In this document: positions 1 to 13,224 of the stretch, piece after piece
Numbering within the stretch: the first letter of the stretch is position 1
Layout of the letters: every line of letters starts with the position of its first letter
Assembly: GCA_037974335.1 (NCBI GenBank)
Contig: CM075759.1
Coordinates: 40,371,421 to 40,435,420, forward strand
DNA length: 64,000 bases
Direction of reading: 5' to 3'
From: Prionace glauca
Lineage: Eukaryota > Chordata > Chondrichthyes > Carcharhiniformes > Carcharhinidae
Notes under the pieces: model-generated
Databases searched by the model: none
Seen by the model: the letters and a program-made list of their open reading frames with translations, nothing else
Told to the model about the DNA's origin: nothing
Made by a program: the position numbers and the translations under genes

Positions 1-54
1 TATTCTGGGCCTATCCCCAACACCCAACTATATTCCCTGCTAAATCCCTTGACA

Positions 55-250
55 TTATGGGTCAATTTATCATCGCCAATCAACCTAAGCGGCACATTAT
101 TTCACAATGTGAGTAAATAGGCTGACAATTGGAGAATGTGCCGACTCCACACAGATAGTGATTCCACATAGAGCAAAATCTGGAACTGAACCTGAGTCTC
201 GGGTTCTTTAGGGCAGAAGTGCTAACAAAGATGTCTCCGTACAACTCACA
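55..250 (-). repeat. Decayed V-SINE (HE1-like) copy
   Basis: Read on the minus strand, this stretch follows the V-SINE order: a tRNA-like head with 'gttagcacttctgccc', then the 'tgtgtggagt...cattctcc' central part and a tail like 'ttaggttgattggc'. It is heavily diverged, so the borders are approximate. Confidence 0.55.
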
Positions 251-299
251 AATACATTCAAAAAATAAAATCCTTGTATGATGCAATGTTACACCTTAT

Positions 300-2135
300 A
301 TTTCCCCCAAAAGCTATTTAATCCTGGGAAAATTAACAGTACAAGAAAACTGGTTGACTTATGATTACTTGAGTTGACAGAGAAATATGAAATTAAAATC
401 GACTTTGGACAGAGAATTTAATGAGTCAGAACGGAGACCGGGATCAGGAAAGTTCTCCCTCAGCATCCAAATCATTGCAGCTCATTTTATTGGCCACCTG
501 CTGTTGAACATTCGCTGGTAATGTGAAAACAGTATATCAGGACTTTGCGGCGTATTGCATAACATCACAAGAATAAATGTTTTATCTCCCACTGAACCAG
601 GTTATGAACGAGTCATTTCTTCACAGATTGGCAGCTACGAGACGTATTAGTAAATGCTGGAAATCAGATTGTGCTGCACAACAGAACATGGATCTAATCA
701 AATGTAAGAGAGGGGCAGAGCACTGAGAAAATTCCAAGAATCCGCGCTGCTCAACGCAGTTATATGGTTTATTTCTACTTTTAATTATTTTCATTTTGGG
801 GCTATTACACTGACCTCATTGGACTGAGGGATTGGGAACATTAAAATCCCCTCCATGCACATCATGGCTTTAATTGTTGAGAGGGCATTTATTTGCAAGT
901 TATAAAAATGAAATAGCACCTGGCCAATTTACTAGTTTCTGATATTGTTGAATCACATAATGCACAGTAGATTCATTTAAAATATTTGCTGAGAAAGAAT
1001 ACAAATTAGAACGTGTCTTTCTTGTGGGAAATAAACAATTATTATATTACTGACTAAGTTCCATTCTACCCTTACAGATTCACGTTAATCTGTCCGATGC
1101 AGTATTTGGCAGCAGTCCAACCTGCTGCCAAATACCCGAAAATATTTACAGGAAACATCTGACGGTGTTTGTTCAGTAAATCAAAGATCTGTTTGCTCAG
1201 TACTGAGTGCTTGGCGGGAAGCCAACTTCAAACTCGTAGCATTGTCAATGGGGCCTATTTATAAATAAATCTGCCCAGCAACAGTGCTGCAGGCAACTTA
1301 ATTATTTTTTTTTAAAGTTGTGAACCTATACCAATACTTCCCTTTTCTTAGGTTTCCTTAGGTTTACTTAGACAGTTTCCAGCTTCTCCGGCGCCTTGGT
1401 AGCAACAATGATGATCTCTCCAACACAACCAAACGATGCGATCGTTGGATAGGAATAAATACAGGCAAGTTGCGTGAATTGATACAGAGAGATGATATAT
1501 TTTATACTACATAAACATGTATATTTGTGTTTTATTTCATTTATTCTTCCATTTGATGTGCGAACCTCTGGGAAGACCAACATTTGTTTCCTGCGCTTAA
1601 CTTATTTACAGCAGAGTGGTATTCCAGGGCATCTCAGAAGGCATTGCCCAGTTACACATACTGCTGTCCGGCTAGAGTCACATCCTGCTGATGGTGGATC
1701 TTCAAATCGAAGCTGGAAAAAGTGAAAATGATGAGATTGATGAGAGTGGATTGTTATATTTGGCACCTTGTGAAATTGATTTGTGCACAACTTGACATTT
1801 GACAAAGCACACAGCCAAACACACACCCACACATTCTCTCTTGTTCTCATTCTGTCTCACATATTATCTTCTTTTCATATACACATGCACTTAGACACAC
1901 ACACACACACACTCATATGAATACACACATTTTTCTGCAACTTAAGACTCCACCTTGCCTTCCTGGGAGGCTTCAGAGATAATGACCCCAACTATCTTTC
2001 AGGTGGAATGATGAAGGAATAAACTTTCCCCAACGCAGTGATTGCCGAGCTGGACATTAAAGGTGCCATGGTCTCCAACAGAGCCTTGGTCAACATTCTT
2101 CCTTCTAACCAGGACTAACACAAATATACTAACAT
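300..2135. other. Intergenic, nothing recognised apart from a short (AC)n run
   Basis: AT-rich DNA with no long reading frame, exon-like structure or repeat family that I recognise. An (AC)n microsatellite lies at about 1893-1913. Confidence 0.5.
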
Positions 2136-2144
2136 GAATTGAGG

Positions 2145-3060
2145 CATTTTGCTCTGGAGCTGGCTTGGCAATTTAGGAACAGGAGTGGGCCAATCAACTC
2201 CACAGACTCGCCCCGCTATTCTTTAAGATCTTGGCTGATCTGTAACCAAATTCCATGTACCTGCCCACGGCCCATATCCCTTGATAACCCTGCTCAATTG
2301 AAAAACAAACGACCTTACACTTAAATTTAACAATTGAACCAGCATCCACCGGAGTTTGAGGAAGAGAGTTCCAAACTTTGCCACTCTCTGTGTATAGAAA
2401 TGCTTTGTATCAACTCTCCTACATGGCTTGGCCTTTTTAAAAAAAAATATGGTCCTTTATTTTCGAGCCTTCAACTGGTGGAAACATTTTATCCTTGTCA
2501 ACTCTATCCTTCCCTGTAAATATGTTGTTGATTTCTGTGAACGCACCCTTTAAACTTCTGAATATGAGCGAAAAACTCTTAATTTGTCTAAATTCTCCTG
2601 GCAACCTAACCCCTTAAGATCAGATATAATTCGTGTACACCTGCGTTGAACTCCTACCAGGGTGAACACGCTTCCAAAGTTTGTTGCCCATACCTGCTCA
2701 GAGTTCTGTAATTGGGGTCTAACAAAGATTTTCCACAATTGCAGCACAGCACCTGCATCCCTGCACTCCTACCCTTTAGATATGTAGACCAGCATTCCTT
2801 TGGCCTTCTTGACTGTTTTCTGCATCAGTTCGTGACATTTTAAGAAGCTCTGCACTGGAACTCCAAATCTCGCTGGACATTAACTGAATTTCACTTTGTA
2901 CTTTCTAAAAAATAGTCTTAATCAATATCAATTGGATATTTGACTATTTTTGTAACTATTTAAGTCGCTGATGAATATTGTAAATAATTGAGCCCCCTAG
3001 ATAGATTCCGATTGGACACCACCTAACCTATATTATTCAACAGCGTCCATATACAGTTCT
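2145..3060 (-). repeat. Old CR1-type LINE fragment
   Basis: On the minus strand the block ends in the shark-type tail 'gatcttaaagaatagcgggg...ggcccactcctgttcc'. Upstream of that it encodes pieces of the ORF2 C-terminus, including 'LQLWKIFVRPQLQNSEQVW' at about 2690-2747. Reading frames are broken throughout and no endonuclease domain is present. It is an old 5'-truncated copy. Confidence 0.75.
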
Positions 3061-4370
3061 TTTCACCTTAAATGTTGACACCTTCCACAGAAGTGGATGT
3101 GGGATTATATTTATGAGTGTGAATTCTTGATACATTACTATCATTAATCATACCTGATAATGATATTGTCACAGTTAACTGTAATTGTAGAGCTTTGCCA
3201 GCAGATGGAATTGAAATCGTGATCAGTTACATTAGAGATTCAGGCACTGCTTCAATAAATACTACACTGGACCCTGTGTCCGTTCATTCTGAATTGGCCT
3301 CCATATGTATATATGTGGAATGGGCCCCGTCTCTGATTACAATATATGATACCATATGGAACCTTGTTTCAACTAATTTACACTGATACATGACAATGTA
3401 TACATCACATAACTACCCTGATCCGATTTTTTACAAGCAGGATGTAACGTTGCAGTTCTCCCGCACACAGTCTTGAATGGTGGTTTAAAATAAAACGCGG
3501 CAGAAGCCTCAAATAAAATCCCAATTTTTAAGATGGGGGAGCTCAGCAAGAAGGAAGAGAAAGAAGATTGAAACAATTGCTAATATCTTCAGCCAGAAGT
3601 GCCAAGAGGATGTTCCATCACGGCCTCCTCCTGAAGTCCCGAGCATCACAGATGCCAGTCTCCGAACAGTTCAACTCATTTCACATGATAACATAGGAAG
3701 ATAGGGACAGGAGTTTGTCACTCATCTCCTGAAGCCCGCTCGGCCATGCAATATGATCATGAATGGTATGTGGCCTAACCCCATGTTAAAATCATTGGAC
3801 AAGGTGAAGATTATTCATCCTGACAATACTTCAGCAACAATATGAACGATTTTTGCTCTGGGCCTAGCTGCGTCCCAGCCAATCTATTCAAGTACAGCTA
3901 TGATACTATCAAAACACAACATTGTGGAATTTTGGCAGACATGCCTGATCGCAAAAGGCTAGACAAAATCCCAGCTTCCGCCCAATGAGCGGAACTCTGT
4001 CAACATAGTAGAAAGTATCAAGGATTATTAATAATGCAATAATAATAATGGGAATAATAATAATAACAATGGTAATAATAATAATAATAATATTTTGCTC
4101 AGTGATGCTCTTTTTGGGTCCCACCAGGAACACTCATTTCCAGAAATCATTTAAACTTCCTCCAAATATAGTGGAACTAGCTGATTTACTAAAGTGAGAT
4201 GAGAGAGCCTGCCCTCGACATTAGCAGAGCACTTGACTGACTGTCACAGCAAGGACCCTGAGCAAAGCTTCAATCAATGGGGATCCGGGGGAAAATATTT
4301 CACTGGCCGCAGTCACACCGAGCACAGAGTAAGATGGCTGTGGCTGTTTAAAGCCAATCATCTCAGTCAC
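3060..4370. other. Intergenic with an (AAT)n tract and a short LINE-tail scrap
   Basis: No gene seen. A CR1-like minus-strand tail scrap lies at about 3688-3790 ('aacataggaagatagggacagg...'). An (AAT)n-type low-complexity tract lies at about 4026-4092. Confidence 0.5.
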
Positions 4371-4374
4371 AGCG

Positions 4375-4875
4375 GTTTACAGCATGGAAACAGATATCTC
4401 GGTCCAACTTGCCCATGCCACCTTTTTAAAAAAAAACACCAAAACTAATCCCTATTGCCTGCACTTGGCCTATATCCTTCTATACCCATCTTACCCATGT
4501 AACTGGCTTAAATATTTTTTAAAAGACAAAATTGTAACAACGTCTACTACTACCTCTGGCAGCTTGTTCCAGACACTCACCACCCTCTCTGTGGAAACAA
4601 ATGCCCCTCTGGGCACTTTTGTATCTCTTCCTGCTCACCTTAAACCTGTTCGCTCTAGTTTTAGAGTCCCCTATTTTTGAGACAAGATATTGACTATCTT
4701 GCTGATCTGTGTCCCTCATCATTTTATATAAGTCTATAAGATCACTCCTCAGCCTTCTGTGCTCCAGAGGAAGGAAAAGGCCCAGTCTATCCAACCTCTC
4801 CTTATAAATCAAACCATCACGTCCTGATAGCATCTCAGTAATTCCCATCTGCACTCTTTCTAGGCCCGGGATAAC
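4375..4875 (-). repeat. CR1-type LINE 3' end
   Basis: The minus strand encodes the ORF2 C-terminus, including 'ERLDRLGLFLPLEHRRLRSDLIDLYKMM' in part, then a tail that reads 'tgccatgggcaagttggacc' and 'ccatgctgtaaac'. It belongs to the same subfamily as the interrupted copy at 43.6-45.4 kb and is 5'-truncated. Confidence 0.8.
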
Positions 4876-4889
4876 TGCAGTAAGTCTTC

Positions 4890-6300
4890 CTCAATTCTGA
4901 TTTTATTCTGACTCGATGGCAATGATTAATGGGAATCCATGTAAAACTTCCATCAATTCTTAAAATAACATCTGGAAACACGCGAGGCACAGGGTCTGAG
5001 AGTTTGACGTTAATGATGTATGAGTTCCACTATCAGAACAGCTGAACACTGAGTTTGTTTCTCTTAGAACTGAGCAGTCTATGGGAGATTTAGTCCAAAA
5101 TTCAAAGCTATGAATGCGAATGTTTTACTCATTAGGAAGAATCTGTTACCCACTGGCAAAAGGGCCAGTGTACAGAAGACACTGCTTTATTAGTTATGAA
5201 TGAATGGAACCATCTCACTGATTACATCACACCAGTCCATATTTCTACTTATTTTGTTCCAGATCCAATATTTAATTATATGTCGGTAGATCCTGACCCT
5301 CTTTATATTACATTCGCTCATATCTCTCGTTAATCTACACTGGACCATCCCTCTATTTATGTGGCATTAGGTCCTCTCAATTAGTACTAATGTCCACCAC
5401 GGATCTGATTATATTACCTGAGATCCAACGAATTTTTATGTTACACGAGATTTGTCTCTTTACATGACGGAAGAACCTGTCTTTGATAGTTCAATACCGG
5501 ACGATAAATATGTTTCCTGTCAAAGTATTATCAATCATGATATACATGGATGTGCCTGTCCGATACCAGTCATTCTTGTTTGGAAGTGTAGGTTTATATT
5601 TTGCTAATATCTATAAGTAACTGTGAGAAACGCCGAATTGCTCTGTTATTGTATTTAGCGTGAACGTTCTAACAATTTCTAAGTGATTAACTGGCACTGG
5701 GGGACAGGTCAGTATCTGAACCATGGTGCAGCATTCATTGTAACACCGTCAAGTAATCCCTGTTGTGATGCATTTTAATAGTTAAATATTGTGTTGCATC
5801 GCGTCAATTTACCACAGATTTTACCAAAACGTATTTCGTCTGTCTCATTTTATTAAAAACATTCACTGATACGGTGACAGTGTGAGACTGAATTGTGGAC
5901 TTACAAAATCTCAGATGGATCCAACAGGCTGAATACCTATCCAATCATTAATTGCTTACCTCTGTCCTAAAAAAAAATTGTCACAGAACAAGTCTTGACA
6001 GTGACGTTACGATGGAATATAATTCAAAGTGTACACTTTCTGCAGTTTGTATTGCTATATCTTAAATTTTTTTTTTTTCAACTTGAAATGTGTTCAACTG
6101 CTAAGGCCCTAACCTCTGGTATTCCCTCCGAAATCTACTTATCTCAGTTTCCTCGTCTAAGTCAATCCATAAAGCTGTCCCTTCATTGACCATCCTTTCA
6201 CTAATCTGATCAAATAACTGTTGTTCATAAAAAAAATGCAGGTGCATGGAGTCTGAAAACATGCCAGAGACACTCAGCAGATCATTCACCATATGTGGAA
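4890..6300. other. Intergenic, nothing recognised
   Basis: AT-rich sequence with no reading frame, tRNA, exon or clear repeat family visible to me. Confidence 0.45.
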
Positions 6301-6306
6301 TGGCAT

Positions 6307-6491
6307 GAGTGTTCATCTCTCCCTTTCTCTCTCTCTCTCTCCCTGCCTCTTTTCCCTCTCTCCTAATCCGCGCCATTCCTGCCTCTCTCCCTCCCACTGT
6401 CTCTCTCTCTCTGTCTCTCCTTGTCCCCGCTCTCTCTCCCTGGCTCCTTCTCTCTCTCTGTTTATCTCTGTCTCTCTGTCTCCCGCTCTCC

Positions 6492-6534
<43 letters not shown>

Positions 6535-6691
6535 CTTGTCCCCGCTCTCTCTCCCTGGCTCCTTCTCTCTCTCTGTTTTTCTCTGTCTCTCTGTCTCCCT
6601 CTCTCTCTCTCTGTCTCTCTTTGTCCCCGCTCTCTCTCCCTGGCTCCTTCTCTCTCTCTGTTTATCTCTGTCTCTCTGTCTCCCGCTCTCC

Positions 6692-6731
<40 letters not shown>

Positions 6732-6897
6732 TTGTCCCCGCTCTCTCTCCCTGGCTCCTTCTCTCTCTCTGTTTTTCTCTGTCTCTCTGTCTCCCTTTCT
6801 CTCTCTCTGTCTCTCCTTGTCCCCGCTCTCTCTCCCTGACTCCTTTTCTCTCTCTGTTTTCCCCTCTGTCTGTCTCTCCCTCTCTCTGTCTGTCTCA
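6307..6897. repeat. CT-rich satellite with higher-order repeats
   Basis: About 590 bp of pyrimidine-rich repeat. A 40-bp landmark beginning 'ttgtccccgctctctctccc' recurs near 6421, 6536, 6622, 6731 and 6817. Spacings alternate (about 115, 86, 109, 86 bp), so the unit is a dimer of about 195 bp. The long frames here (Ser/Leu-rich forward, Arg/Glu-rich reverse) are by-products of the repeat. Confidence 0.9.
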
Positions 6898-6899
6898 GA

Positions 6900-8395
6900 T
6901 TGTGCCGAAATCGGATGACTTCTCGTTCACTCAATCTCCAACACTTCGATTTTACAGGTACCCAAGAAACAGATCCAGCTATTAGTTGAAAAAAAATGTT
7001 CTTTTTTTGCTGAAGGCACCGTGTGACTGAAAAGATGAAGCACAAAAATTCCATCAAGGGAAATTCAGTGACAGAAACAGACCTGTTCACTCACTTATCC
7101 TCTCTCTTCTATTTCTCTTACAAGGCGCCTCACACACTTAAAGTGTTTTTGTTTTATTTCAGAATTACATTGCAAGACAAAATGTTCCCTCTTTTAATTT
7201 TCCCTCGTTTCTCTCAGTGATAATTTCCAGTCCGCCTTCCTTTCAATTAACCTATTTAAAAACCAAATACAACAAATATCTTGATTCACTAAAATGGGAG
7301 TCGACCTGATTGTAATGCTGAGACCAGCAGTAATCTGCGTGGCTGTTTTTGATGCTGTAAGTGTGAGTTCAGCCTCAGAGGCAGGAAGACTGTTCACTGT
7401 GATAACATCAATCTGTCCCGGTTGTTTCATTCTCAGGTAACACAACTTCCCGATTCTTCCTGCCGGTTCCAAACCGCATATCTCACTTCTGAGCAGAAAA
7501 TAAATCCAGGGACCACAGTCTGGTGAGAACATCTGTCAGTGCGGCTTATATCTGTCCACAGAGTCAGGGCAGAGTCACACAGATCACATTTCGGTGACAT
7601 TTACAAATGATTCTGTTGTGATCTGTTCGGAATTTCCCGACAGAACTGATGGTCAGTGGATCAGTCACTGAACTCCAGGTTTTCATGAAGGAAGGAAATT
7701 ATAGCTGTTATCTTTCATTGTTGAATCATTTTCTCTCCATCTGCTATTTATTTTTTGCTCCTCAGTTTTAATCCGACAGTACCCCATTTTTCTTTCTCCC
7801 AAATCTCCAAATCTCTGTCTCTCACTGTGTTTCCATTTCCTTCTCAATCTTTTCAACACTTTTATTCGTACTCAAAATCATGAAGTTTTGATTGGGAAAA
7901 ATAAAGAGAGAGTATTTCAACTGGGAGGGCGGTCAGCAACCATTCGGCAAAAGTTTATTTTATTCAGCTGAGAGACAGAAATGAAATTATTTATTTTTAC
8001 GCAAGATTTATTATGAACTGGAATGGACAGCTTGAAAGGGTGATGGAATCAGATTTCGCAGTAATTTTGGAACATAAATAAGATATGTCCTTCATGTGTT
8101 TAAAATTTCAAGGATTTTCGAAATGGGAGCATTTTAATCTATATCTATTTAATCTATATCATTGCACCAGCAGCTTTTTTTGTGTCTCTCCCTGTCCTTC
8201 ACTGAGACTGAATAAAATGCAATATTTATACCTCTGTCGTCTTGTGTAAATCTCACCTTTTGACAAAACGTGTGTGTGTGTGTGTGTGTACTTGCCAGGA
8301 ACCACTCCGAAATTCTATTCACAAACCATCATTTTGAACAACTTTTTACTGGATCGAACTTGATTAGGAAAAGCACAATAACGCTTAACATTTAT
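6900..8395. other. Intergenic, nothing recognised apart from a (TG)n run
   Basis: No supported gene. A (TG)n run lies at about 8272-8289. Confidence 0.45.
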
Positions 8396-10690
8396 ATAGA
8401 ACATAGAACATTACAGCACTGAACAGGCCCTTCGGCCCACGATGTTGCGCCGACCAGTTTTTTTTTTCAAAAAAAACACTGACCCACTAATCTCAACCAA
8501 TCCCTTTCGTCAATAAACCTATCCACAGATCTCTTAAACGCCCCCAAACTAGGCACATTTACAACTGCAGCAGGCAGGGCATTCCAATCCCTCACCACCC
8601 TCTGGGTAAAGAACCTACCCCTGCCATCCGTCCTGTAACTACCTCCCCGTAATTTAAAGCCATGTCCCCTCGTGCTAGCTTTCTCCATCCGAGGAAAGAG
8701 GCTATCACTGTCCACCCTATCTAAACCTCAAATCATCTTATATGTTTCAATAAGATCCCCTCTTAGCCGCCTTCTTTCCAGCGAAAACAACCCCCAATCC
8801 CTCAGTCTCTCCTCATAGGACCTCCCCTCCATACCAGGCAACATCGTGGTAAACCTCCTCTGCACCCTCTCCAAAGCCTCCACATCCTTCCTGTAATGTG
8901 GGGACCAGAACTGCACACAGTACTCCAAGTGTGGCCGCACCAGAGTAGTGTACAGTTGCATCATGACGCTGCGACTCCTAAATTCAATCCCCCTACCAAT
9001 AAACGCCAAGACACCATACGCCTTCTTAACAACCTTATCTACTTTATTCCCAACTTTCAGGGATCTATGTACACATACACCTAGATCCCTCTGCTCCTCC
9101 ACACAATTCAGAGTCCTCCCGTTAGCTCTATACTCAACACATCTATTATTCCTACCGAAATGAATAACCTCACACTTCTCCGCATTATACTCCATCCGCC
9201 ACCTCGCGGCCCAGCTGTGCAACGTGTCTAAGTCACCCTGCAAACTATGATACCCTTCATCACAATCTACCACACCTCCGATTTTGGTGTCATCAGCAAA
9301 CTTACTAATCCACCCAACTATACCCTCATCCAGATCATTAATAAAAATTATAAACAGCAGTGGCCCCAAAACAGATCCCTGAGGCACATCACTCGTAACC
9401 GAACTCCATGACGAATATTTACCATCAACCACCACCCTCTGTCTCCTATCTGCTAGCCAATTCCTGATCCAATTACCTAGATCACCCCCAATCCCATACA
9501 TCCGCATTTTCTGCAGAAGCCTACCATGGTGAACCTTATCAAACGCCTTACTAAAATCCATATATACCAAGTCAACTGCCTTACCGCTATCCACCTCTTT
9601 GGTCACTTTCTCAAAGAACTCAATAAGGTTAGTAAGGCACGACCTACCCGCTACAAAACCATGCTGACTATCTCTAATCAATTCATTACTGTCCAAATAA
9701 CTATAAATCCTATCCCTAGTAATTCTTTCTAAAACCTTGCCCACAACAGAAGTAAGACTCATCGGTCTATAATTCCCGGGGAAGTCTCTGTTCCCCTTCT
9801 TAAACAATGGGACAACATTCGCTGTCCTCCAATCTTCCGGTAATGTACCAAAGACCAACGATGACCTGACGATCAGAGCCAGAGGCTCTGCAATCTCCTC
9901 TCTTGCCTCCCAGAGAATCCTAGGGTAAATCCCGTCCAGACCAGGGGACATATCTATTTTCAAACCCTCTAGAATATCCAGCACATCCCCCGTATCAACT
10001 GCAATACTTTCTATTTTACACCCCTGCACCCCAGTGTCCTCCTTAGCTACATTCATGTCCCCCTGCGTGAACACCGAAGAGAAATATTGGTTCAATGCCT
10101 CTCCAATCTCTTCCGGTTCCACACACAACTTCCCTCTACAGTCTGTAACTGGCCCTAATCTTGCCCTAACCAACCTTCTATTCTTGATATACTTATAGAA
10201 CGCCTTAGGATTCTCCTTAATCCTATCAGCCAAAGTCATCTCATGTCCTCTTCTAGCCCTTCTTAACTCCCTCTTCAACTCCCTCCTAGCCAATCTAAAG
10301 CTTTCTACTGCACTACCTGAGCCCTCAAGCCTCATCCGAACATAAGCCTCCTTCTTCTTCCTAACCAACGAATCAACTTTTTTAGTACCCCACGGTTCCC
10401 TGGGCCTACCAAATCCTCCTTGCCTGACAGGGACATATCTATCACAGACCCGCAGTAGCTGCTCCTTGACAAACTCCACATTTCAGACGTTCCCAGTCCC
10501 TGTAATCTCCTAGTCCAACCAATGCTTCCTAATTCTCTCCTAATAGCCTCATAATTACCCTTCCCCCAGCTAAAACCACTAACCCGAGGTTCATGACTAT
10601 CCCTTTCCAAAACTAAGGTGAACGTAACCGAATTGTGGTCGGTTATTACACTGTCCTTTCTTCCGTCCGGAGAGGTTTTCATACTTAGCC
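8396..10690 (-). mobile_element. CR1-type LINE, 5'-truncated, with near-complete reverse transcriptase
   Basis: Non-LTR retrotransposon of the CR1/Jockey group. The main frame (10479-8728, 583 codons) encodes the reverse transcriptase, which copies the element's own RNA at the target nick. Visible motifs include 'NYRPMSLTSVVGK', the first catalytic block 'VYMDFSKAFDKVHH' (about residue 310), 'PQGSVLGPLLF', and the FADD box in 'SKFADDTKIGG'. Upstream, in another frame, is the end of the endonuclease ('SDHNSVTFTL' type, about 10625), so one frameshift lies near 10480. A TGA stands where related copies read AGA (about 8716-8727). The rest of the C-terminus follows in frame at 8715-8467 ('RFFTQRVVRDWNALPAAVV'). 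The tail ends in 'ctatgttctat'. Most of the endonuclease and any ORF1 are missing, so it cannot be autonomous. Few breaks make it one of the younger copies here. Confidence 0.93.
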
Positions 10691-10699
10691 TTTTCAATC

Positions 10700-13220
10700 T
10701 TTACATGTCTTAATTCTGTCTGTAAATGTGGAACCTTTTGTAAGAATGAAAAGGAACAGATGATTTTCTGTTCCTCTGATAGATCCACCATTGTTATCTC
10801 AGATAACAGAAATTTATGGAGTCCGCCATGACTGCCCCCCCCCCCCCGCCCCTTGGGAATAACAGCTCTTAGTCAGGTGGAGTCAGTCACTCCTGCGATT
10901 GTCATAGGGTTCCCAATCCGTGTTTGTCACACAAATCCCTGTGTCACTCGTCCTGACAAAGAAACCTGTGCTAAGGCCCTAGAAATGATTGTTTTCTTAT
11001 GTCAGGTTCCAGTCTGACTCCGGGCCCAGCTGTCTCTGTTAGTGATACACTGGAGCCAGTCATTCAAATTATTATGTTCTAATTCTCTATGATTATTTTT
11101 GGAAATCGTTATCCAATCCATTGTGAATTAGAACCTGCATCAGATTTTGCTTCATTTGACCCCTGCCTGTCATTACTGGACAAATCACTTTTTCTAGAAT
11201 GATCACACGCACAAAAAATGTTTATTTAAATGTTATATCATGTTCTGTCTCTCTTACTCTCGAGAACTCATACGTTGGTTTACGTGATTCTCCCAGCCAG
11301 TTTATGTCATCATTGCGCGAGCATATCTGTCTATATTAGATTAGATTCTTCTTCTGTTGTTAGAGCATTTTGTTCAATCATTTATAGGGTGTGGGCAGCA
11401 CTGACATCTGTTGCCCTTCTCTGATTACCCCTGACAATGTGGTGGTGAGCTGTTATCTTGAACCGCTGCAGTCCATGTTCACCAGGTGATATCACTGTTT
11501 ATATCACATAAGGTCTGGCCAGTCTTATGATGCACCTGATCCCGATTCATCGCATTACCTAGACTGTACAACCTATACACAGTAGAAAATATTTAGGATG
11601 GTTACCATGGAATTGATGAAGGTAACGGTGAAACAGAAATATTGTTCCTTCTCTGGAGAGGAGCAGATGTTTCAATCCTTTGCATCAATAGAAATAAGAA
11701 GTCTGAGAATTCCAGGTGTAATTATCTCCTGTCGGCTATATATCCAGGGTCATTTTCACCATCATTTTCACAAATCAGCACACAATTGAGTCCTGTATCA
11801 GGAAGTTTAATGAGACATTGAGAAGAACAATTTTCATAATCTCCCCGTCATTCGCGATGCGATTTATCCATTTTCCAACAGATCTCTAAAGACAGGTAAG
11901 TCATCACCGAGAACAAAATAGTGAGGCTGCAATAATTTTATATGCAAGAGCACACAACAGAAGGGGTGTCAGTAGATAATTACATATTAAACGTTCTTCA
12001 GTTGAAACACATGAACTGTTTGGTGTTTCCATGCACTCAGGGAAGGCAGAGATGGGCGGAAGGTTATCGCTGGGAAAACTGAAGGGGAATTGCTAAAATA
12101 GATCATTTCTCCAAAGGGGGTTATTAGAAAATAGAATATTTGAAATAAGTAAACACGCAAATGTTTATGATGTTTGTTAGACATAGAACCATAAAATTCC
12201 TACAGTTCAGCAGAAAGTCTGCATCCCACCCCAGGTCCGCTCTGTCATATCCCCGTTAGCCACACACATTTACCATGGTTAATCCACATATTCTGAGGGA
12301 AAATAACGGGCAATTTTGCATGGCGAATCCAACTAATACTTTCCGTTGCAATATAATCGAGAGACTGGTTTCGTGCAGTAATATTGAGACTGGGCAGAAT
12401 ACACCAGATATCAGTATAGCACTTGTATTAATATAAGTGCAGACTGGGCCCAGTTCAGTCATTACTGAGAGGGTGTATACAGTATCTAACTCTGTCTAAC
12501 CAGCGTGGTGTTTTCTCATATAAACAGAGACATGCCATACTCAAACAACTGGGATTTTTCTGAGTACAGAATCAACTGAGAATTATTGTCATATAATCAG
12601 AAATATGATTTCGTGTCATATAAACTGGGTCACGGTTAGGATGGACAAAGACTGAGTCTATCACAGTAACAACTGAGACGATCTTCTATGTCTTGTTGTG
12701 CCAAAAAATGCAGTTTCACTGCCGTCTCCTGGAGATGCTTTGCTATTGCAGGTGCTCTGAAATGCTGATTTCAGTTGCTGTTTCTCATTCTTTCATGGGC
12801 TGTTTATCCAGCTGGTAAGGCCAGCATATATTGGCATCGCTAATACACTGAATTTACTGGTTTTCCAGACCATCATAAAAGGCACGTAATAGCCAAGCAC
12901 GTGTGCGCCTAGAGTCACCTCTGGGCTCAACTGGGAAGTGATGGAAAGTTTTCTTTTCTGCAGGGCATTAGAGAATCTGATATATTTCACGGAAATGACC
13001 TTTACATTCAAAATTGAAATTGCATTTTGAAGCGTGTTGTAGTTGGACTTGAATATTTATCTTGAGAAATTGGCCTACCCTCACAGACATATTACCACTC
13101 TGCCACTGTCACCCTTTCAACATTGATAAAGTACTTACAACAGAGAAGAAGACCATTTTGAAGCGTCATGTGTGTGTTGACCCTCGAAAGGAGCAATTCA
13201 TCCAATAACACTCTGTACCC
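10700..13220. other. Intergenic, nothing recognised
   Basis: No coding region, RNA gene or clear repeat family seen. A short poly-C run lies at about 10837-10848. Confidence 0.45.
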
Positions 13221-13224
13221 CACA

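Noticed and set aside
6293-6985. Long Ser/Leu-rich open frames on the plus strand and an Arg/Glu-rich frame on the minus strand
   Set aside because: They are open only because the CT repeat has no stops in several frames; no domain, start context or conservation.
7194-7532. Possible Ig V segment on the minus strand, because of 'cacagtg' in context
   Set aside because: No V-domain cysteines and tryptophan in the right spacing, no nonamer at 12 or 23 bp; the heptamer alone occurs by chance.
8896-9163. Plus-strand frames over the LINE at 8.4-10.7 kb and its relative at 59.6 kb
   Set aside because: They are antisense shadows of the LINE reverse transcriptase.
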